Shown: piece by piece, positions 1 through 6,202 of the stretch
How the letters are laid out: each line of letters begins with the position of its first letter
Numbering within the stretch: position 1 is the first letter of the stretch
Origin: JACPKO01 sp964406775
GTDB lineage: Bacteria > Patescibacteriota > Microgenomatia > Daviesbacterales > UBA10151
Reading direction: 5' to 3'
DNA length: 20,104 nucleotides
Assembly: GCA_964406775.1 (NCBI GenBank)
Contig: CAYOSW010000019.1
Location: forward strand, 1 to 20,104
Program-made: the position numbers and the translations under genes
The notes under the pieces: generated by a model
The model's input: the letters and a program-made list of their open reading frames with translations, nothing else
What the model was told of the DNA's origin: nothing
Database searches by the model: none

Positions 1-701
1 TGAAGAAGACTCAGGTAAAAAATATTATTTTTGAGAAACTCTTATTTCAAAAAAAATCCGACTACACTTTCATTTCTAAATTACTCAAAGATAAAAAAAT
101 TAAAGCCTGGGTAAATTGCAGTATGAGGGTCACTCCCTTTTATAGGGGTTTAAAAAGCTTCTTCTCCGGCAAAAGAATTGTTTATCTTCTGACCGGGACA
201 AAATTCGGCATTGCAACCCAGGCTATTCATTTTATAGATCATATGGCATATCTAAACAATAACTATGATTTTATAGTTGATACGTCAGCACTGGAGAAAA
301 AAATAATTCCGAGTAAACGAAAAGGATTTTTGGAACTGACAGGATCACTGAAAGTTTCTTTCAAAAACGGAAGCCAGGGACTTTTTTCCGACTTTCAAAC
401 CGGAAATGCACCGATTTTGGCTCAAATTATTAGTGACGACATAGTTGCAATAGCAAATGAAACAACCCGCGAGACCTGGATCAGCAAATCTCCTGATTGG
501 AATATGAGGGCTTCTGAAGAGAGCCTCTTATTTCAAAGCGATATGACTAACAAGGTAACTGAAGAGATTTTAACCAAAGGAAATTGCGGTTTGCCCTCTT
601 TTGAGGAATCGAAAAAAGTGCATTTGAAATTACTTGATTCTCTTTTAGAATTTCTGAATTCAAATTCACGGAAAAAATACGATTACTACCCTTTTACCTA
701 A
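1..701 (+). CDS. Gfo/Idh/MocA-family oxidoreductase, 5' end outside window
   Basis: This is the C-terminal 232 codons of an NAD(P)-dependent sugar oxidoreductase. The frame is open from base 3 with no start before the edge, so the N-terminal Rossmann half lies outside. An ATG at 123 is not the true start: upstream in-frame codons encode IIFEKLLF, matching the family EKP-type motif, then a KAWVN strand. Later, GIATQAIHFIDHMAYL (about 236-283) resembles the substrate-side G-x-H-x2-D motif with its catalytic His. The C-terminus (LPSFEESKKVHLKLLDSLLEF) is the usual closing helix. EKL in place of EKP is slightly atypical. The gene ends one base before the next family member, suggesting an operon of two related oxidoreductases acting on a sugar or sugar nucleotide. 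The substrate cannot be told from sequence. Family assignment is fairly sure. Confidence 0.8.
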   Translation, partial: KKTQVKNIIFEKLLFQKKSDYTFISKLLKDKKIKAWVNCSMRVTPFYRGLKSFFSGKRIVYLLTGTKFGIATQAIHFIDHMAYLNNNYDFIVDTSALEKKIIPSKRKGFLELTGSLKVSFKNGSQGLFSDFQTGNAPILAQIISDDIVAIANETTRETWISKSPDWNMRASEESLLFQSDMTNKVTEEILTKGNCGLPSFEESKKVHLKLLDSLLEFLNSNSRKKYDYYPFT

Positions 702-702
702 A

Positions 703-1650
703 ATGAATAATAAGATTTTACTGGTCGGAGCCGGATATATGGGAACAGAATTTGCAAAAGTTCTTAAAGCCCAAAAAATTGATTTTATTGCGGTCGGGCG
801 CGGAGATAAATCTGCTGCTGAATTTAAAAACCAAACCGGAGCAGAGGTATTTACCGGAGGTTTGGATAAATTTTTAAAAGAGACGAACTTCGTTCCCAAA
901 ACAGCTATTGTCGCAATAAGCGAAGAGCAGCTCGGATCAGCTACTATAAAATTACTGAATAGCGGAGTAAAGAAAATCCTTGTAGAAAAACCCGGGGGGT
1001 TGGATTTTGAGGATATCAGAAAAGTCGGCAGGCTGTCTAAAAAGAAAGCGGCTAAGATTTATGTCGGTTATAACAGAAGATTTTATGCTTCAGTATTAAG
1101 GGCGAAAGAAATAATAAAAAAGGATGGCGGAGTTTTATCAATGCATTTTGATTTTACCGAGGCAGTTCACAAAATAGTTCCTTTAGTGAGGGCGCCCGGA
1201 GTAAAAGAAAATTGGTTTATGCAAAATTCAACTCACGTTTTGGATATGGCCTTTTTTCTTGCCGGTAACCCTAAAAAAATGGTCTGCAAAACAACAGGCT
1301 CTCTCCCCTGGCATCCTGCAGGCGCAATATTTGTCGGTTCCGGTATAACAGATCAGGGTTCACTTTTTTCATATCACGCAAATTGGAAGTCACCGGGCAG
1401 ATGGGCCATTGAGATTATGACTAAGAATCATAAATTATTTTTTAAACCTTTAGAATCACTCCAAGTTCAAAATAGCGGTACGTTTGCTGTTGAAGATGTC
1501 GCTCTTGAAGATAAACTTGACCAGGATTTTAAACCCGGGATCTACCGCGAAGTTGAATCTTTCTTCGGAAACAAAAAAGATCTCTGCACTATAGAGGAAC
1601 AGGTAAAAAATCTTAAAATTTATCTTGAGGTTCTTAAGGGCGGGAATTGA
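703..1650 (+). CDS. Gfo/Idh/MocA-family NAD(P)-dependent oxidoreductase
   Basis: A 315-residue, full-length member of the glucose-fructose oxidoreductase / inositol dehydrogenase family. The N-terminal Rossmann nucleotide-binding loop is GAGYMG (residues 9-14), the family EKP motif is VEKPGG (94-99), followed by YNRRFY (123-128). STHVLDMA (176-183) carries the H-x2-D pair (His178, Asp181) expected in the catalytic region. The ATG lies one base after the preceding stop and has no Shine-Dalgarno, consistent with translational coupling. The last 17 bp overlap the convergent gene on the opposite strand. In polysaccharide clusters this family oxidises or reduces sugar nucleotides, for example at C3, or precedes amination. 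The substrate here is not determined, but neighbours indicate sugar-nucleotide metabolism in the cytosol. Confidence 0.85.
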   Translation: MNNKILLVGAGYMGTEFAKVLKAQKIDFIAVGRGDKSAAEFKNQTGAEVFTGGLDKFLKETNFVPKTAIVAISEEQLGSATIKLLNSGVKKILVEKPGGLDFEDIRKVGRLSKKKAAKIYVGYNRRFYASVLRAKEIIKKDGGVLSMHFDFTEAVHKIVPLVRAPGVKENWFMQNSTHVLDMAFFLAGNPKKMVCKTTGSLPWHPAGAIFVGSGITDQGSLFSYHANWKSPGRWAIEIMTKNHKLFFKPLESLQVQNSGTFAVEDVALEDKLDQDFKPGIYREVESFFGNKKDLCTIEEQVKNLKIYLEVLKGGN

Positions 1651-2611
1651 GATTATTCCTGTACCAATCTATTGTTTTTTCCAAACCCTCTTCCAAACCA
1701 AATTCTGCTTTAAATCCGATAAGTTTCTTCGCTTTTACTGTATCACAATTACGTCTCGGTTGACCGTCGGGTTTTGACTTATCAAATTCAATATTAATAC
1801 TTTTTCCGGAAATTCTTACAATCATTTTAGCCAAATCCCCAATCGATATTTCCTCCTCTGTACCGATATTAATAGGATCGGCCTCAGGGTACTTTTCTAT
1901 TACTTCAATCAGTCCCCTGGCAAAATCCTCAACATATAAGAATGATCTTGTTTGAGTGCCGCTGCCCCAAACCGTAAGAGGGTTTTCACCCTCAAACACC
2001 CGCCTGATAATCCCCGGTATAACGTGAGATGTTTCCGGATCAAAATCGTCTTTCGGACCGTAAGCGTTATATGGTCTGGCAATTCCCACTTTCATCCCGT
2101 ATTCCTTCTCGTAAAACCGTCCCATAAGCTCCGCCACTCTCTTCGCCCAACCGTAACCCAAATTGGTAGGCTCAGGATCCTCCAAAAACCCTTCCGTTTC
2201 AGGCGTAGGAATTGAACAATGCCTGGGATAGACACAAGCGGAACTTACCACCAAAAACCGCTCAACTCCGCCTTCAAGCGAAGCCTGCATCAAGTTTTTC
2301 GCTATTTGAATATTATCCAAAAACATCGTTGCGGGATGATTGATATTAAATTGAATACCGGCCACTCTAGAAGCCAAATTCAGCACTATATCTTTATCTT
2401 TTGCGGCTTTTTTTGCGGTTTCAAACGATGTCAGATCAACTTGAGTTAATTCTATCTCCTTTTGAATATCACTTACCTTGGATAAATTATCCGACAAATG
2501 TGTAGCTGTCACACGGGCCCCTCTTTTCAGAAGCTGTCCGCAGACCGAGGAACCGATAAAACCGGTCCCGCCTGCAACCAGAACTTTTTTTCCCGTCCAA
2601 AAATCCGTCAT
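1634..2611 (-). CDS. GDP-L-fucose-synthase-like (WcaG/ColC-type) SDR epimerase/reductase
   Basis: A 325-residue extended short-chain dehydrogenase/reductase. The N-terminus has the NAD(P) loop GGTGFIG (14-20). The active site matches GDP-L-fucose synthase: Ser124 and Cys126 in SSACVYP, Tyr153 and Lys157 in the Y-x3-K motif GYGWAK, and His196 in ETSHVIP; KPDGQPRR near the C-terminus is also typical. In that family Cys and His carry out the 3,5-epimerisation and Tyr the NADPH-dependent 4-keto reduction of GDP-4-keto-6-deoxymannose; ColC does the 5-epimerisation/4-reduction in colitose synthesis. The start ATG overlaps the stop of the upstream ColD-like gene as ATGA (2608-2611), strongly suggesting coupled translation and a shared pathway. 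GDP-colitose-type synthesis is an inference from that pairing; another 4-keto sugar nucleotide is possible. The 3' end overlaps the convergent oxidoreductase by 17 bp. Confidence 0.85.
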   Translation of the reverse strand: MTDFWTGKKVLVAGGTGFIGSSVCGQLLKRGARVTATHLSDNLSKVSDIQKEIELTQVDLTSFETAKKAAKDKDIVLNLASRVAGIQFNINHPATMFLDNIQIAKNLMQASLEGGVERFLVVSSACVYPRHCSIPTPETEGFLEDPEPTNLGYGWAKRVAELMGRFYEKEYGMKVGIARPYNAYGPKDDFDPETSHVIPGIIRRVFEGENPLTVWGSGTQTRSFLYVEDFARGLIEVIEKYPEADPINIGTEEEISIGDLAKMIVRISGKSINIEFDKSKPDGQPRRNCDTVKAKKLIGFKAEFGLEEGLEKTIDWYRNNLNSRP

Positions 2612-3816
2612 TTTGAGATTAACCCGCGGGTCTTAAGATAACTACTGAAGCAGTTAACAAGAAATTTAATGTCCTTTTCTTTAAGGTACGGATGACAGCC
2701 AATGATAAAGCCGTCCTTAACCAGTCTTTTAGCTACCGGAAACTGGCTTTCAATGTTGCCGAATATCTTTTTATAAATCGGCTGTGTTAAAAGCGGGAAG
2801 AAAAGTCTTGTCTCGATCCCCTGCTCCTCAAGAAACAGAAGCAGATCATCCCTTTCGATTCTTTTATCCATAATAACGACCGGATAAAGCATATAAATAT
2901 GTTCCGCTCCTTGTCTTAATTCCGGCAGTTGAAAAAATTCAGAATAAATTGACAGAGCATTCGTCATCTTCCTGCCGATTTTCTGCCTCTGCAAAATAAT
3001 TTCATCTTTTCTTTCGGCCTCTGCCAACCCGAGGGCTGATTCCATCTCGGTATTTCTGTAAGAATATCCGATGTGAATGAACTGAAATCTTCTTTCAATA
3101 AGATCCTTAAGCTTTGATTTGTTTGAGGTATCATCATCGTCCATTGTCAGATAGATATTATCCCGGCCGTGAAACATCAGACTTTTAATAACCGTCGCTA
3201 CCTCCTCATCATCTGTCATCACTACTCCTCCCACACCCGTCACTACAATATGGGCAATGTAAGTTGAGAATACCGAGATATCCCCCATCGATCCGACGGG
3301 CTTACCCTTATATGAAACAAACATTGTTTCACAGGCATCTTCTAAAACTTTAAGTTTATGTTTCTTTGCAATTTTCATAATTGCTTCCATATCGGCGCTT
3401 TGTCCGAATAAATGTACCGGCATAATTGCCCGGGTTTTAGATGTAATCTTTTCTTCAATTTTTTTAGGGTCGATGCAATAGTAATCGGGTTCCACATCAA
3501 CAAAAACCGGCTTCAGATTATTTTGGATCACCACATTGGAAGTTGCGATAAAAGTTATCGCCGGAACTAATACCTCATCTCCATCCTTCCAGTTATTAAG
3601 TTCTTTAAGGGCGTGAAGTGCGACCTGCAGACCACTCGTACCGCTATTGATAACCATCGCAAACTTCCGTCCGTGTGATTTGGCAAGAAGACTTTCAAAT
3701 TTTTTTGTGTAGTCGCCGTAAGAAAGGCGGTTCTTATTTAATACATCAAGCACATATCTCTTAGCTTTTTTGGAAATTTTAATATCGGAAATTGCGAGAT
3801 GCCCGCGGTTTTTCAT
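2608..3816 (-). CDS. DegT/DnrJ/EryC1-fold enzyme with His for the PLP lysine (ColD-like 3-dehydratase candidate)
   Basis: A 402-residue fold-type I PLP enzyme of the DegT/DnrJ/EryC1/StrS family. The cofactor-phosphate region is NSGTSGLQVALH (57-68), and the PLP ring-nitrogen Asp is Asp160 in LEDACE. At the position of the Schiff-base lysine the sequence reads STYIAHIVVTGVGG, so His189 replaces Lys. That substitution characterises the sugar 3-dehydratases ColD (GDP-4-keto-6-deoxy-D-mannose 3-dehydratase, His188) and E1/DdhC (RfbH), which use PMP to remove the C3 hydroxyl rather than transaminate. I see no cysteine cluster for the 2Fe-2S centre of E1, so ColD-type chemistry fits better. It shares an ATGA overlap with the downstream ColC/WcaG-like gene. 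There is no Shine-Dalgarno; TATACT lies only 4 bases before the ATG, leaving a leaderless start possible. Exact substrate unproven. Confidence 0.8.
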   Translation of the reverse strand: MKNRGHLAISDIKISKKAKRYVLDVLNKNRLSYGDYTKKFESLLAKSHGRKFAMVINSGTSGLQVALHALKELNNWKDGDEVLVPAITFIATSNVVIQNNLKPVFVDVEPDYYCIDPKKIEEKITSKTRAIMPVHLFGQSADMEAIMKIAKKHKLKVLEDACETMFVSYKGKPVGSMGDISVFSTYIAHIVVTGVGGVVMTDDEEVATVIKSLMFHGRDNIYLTMDDDDTSNKSKLKDLIERRFQFIHIGYSYRNTEMESALGLAEAERKDEIILQRQKIGRKMTNALSIYSEFFQLPELRQGAEHIYMLYPVVIMDKRIERDDLLLFLEEQGIETRLFFPLLTQPIYKKIFGNIESQFPVAKRLVKDGFIIGCHPYLKEKDIKFLVNCFSSYLKTRGLISK

Positions 3817-3873
3817 TAAAAGTATAGTAGCCTAACGTTTCACAGATTACAATTTATTCAAGCGCGCAAACCT

Positions 3874-5094
3874 TCAAGAATTTTTTCTGGATTTAAAGAA
3901 GGATTCTACAACCTCCTTAAGTCTTGCAAGATGTGCCGGAGTTAAACCCTGATGCACCCCGACCATAAATCCACCTTCCATTACGGCATCGGTGAAAGGA
4001 TATTCTTTAGCACTATCACGGTGAGGAATATTCTTAAATCCCGGCTGTCTTAATATATTTCCCGTTGCCAACGGTCTTGTCTGAACATTATTTTCTTCCA
4101 GATATTTTACAAACTCTAGCCGGGTAAAAGGCGCACTTTGTCTGATCGTTACCGCGAAAACCTGCCATTGGGGCTGAGCATCTTCTTCTATTACAGGCGT
4201 TATAAAATATTCGGAATATTTGTCAAAAAATTTCTTTAAGAATTTAAAATTCCGCTCTCTGGTCTTTACAAAACTCTTAAGCTTATCCAGCTGGGCATTT
4301 CCGAAAGCTGCACTTATCTCAAGAGGCAGGAAATTATAACCGACGCTGTCAAAAATAAACTTACCGTCATAGGGAATTCCGTCAATGTTTCTGGAAAAAC
4401 GGCTTTCAATACTTTCGGATTCGTTAAAAAGAGATGAGGATCTTCCCCAACCTCTTAACATTTTTGCACCATTCCTGTATTCATCAGAATTTACAACGAC
4501 AATACCTCCTCCACCGCCGGCAGTAATAATATGTGATCCGTAAAAACTGCAGGTAGAAATATCCGTATAAGCTCCGGTCGGCTTTCCTTTATAGTGAGAA
4601 ACAAGCGCATCGCAGGAATCGTCAATAAATTTCAGTTTATATTTCCTGGCAATTTTTGCGAGCTTTTCCATATTCGGAACATTACCGAACATTATCGGAA
4701 TCATCATCGCCTTGGTTTTTTTGGTAATGGCCTTCTCGATTTTATCGACATCAATCAGATATGTTCCTTCTTTCACATCTACAAAAACCGGGACCAAACC
4801 TCTTTTTAAAAGCGGAGCAACTGTTGTTGAAAAAGTTAAAACGGGAGTTATTACTTCGGAACCCGGTTCAAGACCTAAGAGTTCAACAGCTACCAAGTTT
4901 GCCGAGGATCCGGAATTAACCATAATTCCGTATTTTTTTCCGAATAGTTTAGCGACACGGGATTCAAATTCATCCAGTTCCCGTCCCATCAATGTCCGGT
5001 GTTCTTTAATTACGGAGACTACCCTTTTGAGTTCTTTATCGTCGTAAACGGATTGCGCGTGAGTAACCCTTAAACCTTTAGTTTTTTTATTCAT
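3874..5094 (-). CDS. DegT-fold PLP/PMP enzyme with His for Lys, RfbH/ColD-like sugar dehydratase candidate
   Basis: A 406-residue DegT-family protein resembling RfbH/ColD in layout (THAQSVYDDKE near the start, then NSGSSANLVAVE at 60-71). Asp159 in FIDDSCDAL should bind the PLP pyridine nitrogen. The lysine position is occupied by His188 in SFYGSHII, followed by a glycine-rich stretch (GGGGG, 193-197). His at this place indicates a C3 dehydratase rather than an aminotransferase. Only Cys161 and Cys182 are visible, so the E1/DdhC iron-sulfur ligand set is absent. The ORF extends to a TTG at 5112, but I chose ATG 5094, which starts MNKKTKGLRV and lies 18 bp downstream of a plausible minus-strand -10 element. 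It is the first gene of the leftward block, 57 bp before the second His-type DegT gene. Substrate unknown; a GDP-4-keto-6-deoxy sugar is the best guess. Confidence 0.8.
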   Translation of the reverse strand: MNKKTKGLRVTHAQSVYDDKELKRVVSVIKEHRTLMGRELDEFESRVAKLFGKKYGIMVNSGSSANLVAVELLGLEPGSEVITPVLTFSTTVAPLLKRGLVPVFVDVKEGTYLIDVDKIEKAITKKTKAMMIPIMFGNVPNMEKLAKIARKYKLKFIDDSCDALVSHYKGKPTGAYTDISTCSFYGSHIITAGGGGGIVVVNSDEYRNGAKMLRGWGRSSSLFNESESIESRFSRNIDGIPYDGKFIFDSVGYNFLPLEISAAFGNAQLDKLKSFVKTRERNFKFLKKFFDKYSEYFITPVIEEDAQPQWQVFAVTIRQSAPFTRLEFVKYLEENNVQTRPLATGNILRQPGFKNIPHRDSAKEYPFTDAVMEGGFMVGVHQGLTPAHLARLKEVVESFFKSRKNS

Positions 5095-5111
5095 ATAATG
5101 AATGGAAAACA

Positions 5112-5142
5112 ATTATATAACTTAACTCATAAAAAATGTAAA
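5112..5142 (-). promoter_or_regulatory. Candidate sigma70-type promoter for the leftward DegT/WcaG block
   Basis: In the divergent intergenic region the minus strand reads TTTACA (5142-5137) as a 5/6 match to the -35 box, then a 19-nt spacer and a perfect TATAAT (5117-5112). The expected start site falls near 5105, giving a leader of about ten bases before ATG 5094. The spacer is two bases longer than optimal. No operator-like palindrome was obvious. This rests on consensus matching only. Confidence 0.4.
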
Positions 5143-5194
5143 TAGCTAACATCATTCGCTTGAATTCTGTCCGCAAATATATTAAAACAACCCT

Positions 5195-6202
5195 ATGATT
5201 ATTGCGAAGGCTCCTTTGAGGATAAGTTTTGTAGGTGGCGGGACAGATCTGCCTGACTTTTATAAACAAACTCCCGGAAAAGTAATCTCCGCAACAATCG
5301 ACAAATACGTTTTTGTAGCAATTAATCCGGCCCCGCTTCTTAACGGTATAACGGCGCGCTACTCGGTTAATGAGACAGTTCTTGATCCGGCAAAACTGAA
5401 AAACGACCGGATGAGGGAAGTTCTTTTAAGGTTCGGCGTCAAAGACAGTATGGAAATCGGAGTTTTTTCTCATCTTCAGGTCGGCACCGGCCTGGGCGGA
5501 TCCTCCAGTTTTACGGTTGCTTTTATAAAAGGTCTTACAGCTTATTTAGGCAGAAGACTGGATAAGAAAGAGCTGGCTGAAGCGGCCTGTGAAATCGAAA
5601 TAGGGGCACTGAATGAACCGATTGGAAAGCAGGACCAATATGCCGCCAGTTTCGGAGGGTTTAATACTTTCAAATTTAATTCCGATGAAACAGTTGATGT
5701 CGACCCACTACTGATTGATTACAAAACAAGAATTGATCTGGAAAAACATATTATGGTTTTTTTCACCGGTATTACCAGAACCGCAAAAAGTATACTGACC
5801 GACCAAAAAAATAATACCGTCTCTAATACAAAATCATTAAACTCCTTATTAAAACTTGTTGATAATTTCCGGAAAAAATTAATTAAGGGCAATTTTAAAG
5901 ACTTGGGTGCGCTACTCCACGAGAACTGGATGATTAAAAAGACTTTGGCGGGTAAGATCTCGAACGAGCGCCTTGATATCTTATACAATACCGGAATTAA
6001 AAACGGCGCCTGGGGTGGTAAGATTCTCGGTGCAGGCGGAGGCGGATGCATTATGTTTTTTGTTGATCCGGATAAGAGAGATTCATTGCAGGAAGAAATG
6101 TACCGGAAGGCGAAAGAATTGGGACTGAAAGGCTTTCAGGAAGTTCCCATAAAATTCGTACACTCAGGTGCCGAAATTATCACAAACGCTTATTATGGAT
6201 AA
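5195..6202 (+). CDS. hddA: D-glycero-D-manno-heptose 7-phosphate 1-kinase (HddA-type GHMP kinase)
   Basis: A 335-residue GHMP-superfamily kinase of usual length. Motif 1 is APLRISFVGGGTD (6-18), the ATP phosphate loop is VGTGLGGSSS (96-105), and motif 3 is GGKILGAGGGGC (274-285). The opening (kAPLRISFvGGGTDLPdf) and EPIGKQDQYAA (141-151) are characteristic of the HddA/fucokinase-like sugar 1-kinases. HddA phosphorylates D-glycero-D-manno-heptose 7-phosphate at C1 to the alpha 1,7-bisphosphate in GDP-heptose synthesis. The next two ORFs encode GmhA, HddC and GmhB domains, which supports HddA over fucokinase or galactokinase. It is the first gene of the rightward block, separated by 100 bp from the divergent block. 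No Shine-Dalgarno precedes ATG 5195 and the leader must be short. The 3' end overlaps the next ATG by 8 bp. Confidence 0.88.
   Translation: MIIAKAPLRISFVGGGTDLPDFYKQTPGKVISATIDKYVFVAINPAPLLNGITARYSVNETVLDPAKLKNDRMREVLLRFGVKDSMEIGVFSHLQVGTGLGGSSSFTVAFIKGLTAYLGRRLDKKELAEAACEIEIGALNEPIGKQDQYAASFGGFNTFKFNSDETVDVDPLLIDYKTRIDLEKHIMVFFTGITRTAKSILTDQKNNTVSNTKSLNSLLKLVDNFRKKLIKGNFKDLGALLHENWMIKKTLAGKISNERLDILYNTGIKNGAWGGKILGAGGGGCIMFFVDPDKRDSLQEEMYRKAKELGLKGFQEVPIKFVHSGAEIITNAYYG

Noticed and set aside
123..701. A complete 192-codon gene starting at ATG 123
   Set aside because: The same frame is open upstream to base 3 and encodes family-conserved residues (IIFEKLLF), so this is the internal part of a gene that starts outside the window.
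1642..1660. Short inverted repeat GGAAT/ATTCC with a 7-nt loop near the convergent gene ends
   Set aside because: A five-base stem inside overlapping coding sequence is expected by chance and lacks an adjacent T-tract on the plus strand; not called as a terminator.
1952..2449. Two plus-strand ORFs opposite the WcaG-like gene
   Set aside because: They are antisense shadows of a clearly conserved SDR, without start signals or recognisable motifs.
3817..3873. Separate promoter between the two histidine-type DegT genes
   Set aside because: TATACT is present 4 bases before the ATG, but no acceptable -35 box lies 16-18 bases upstream; kept only as a remark on a possible leaderless start.
5087..5269. 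Small minus-strand ORF across the divergent region
   Set aside because: It covers the promoter area and the hddA start, encodes no recognisable motif, and conflicts with both neighbouring genes.
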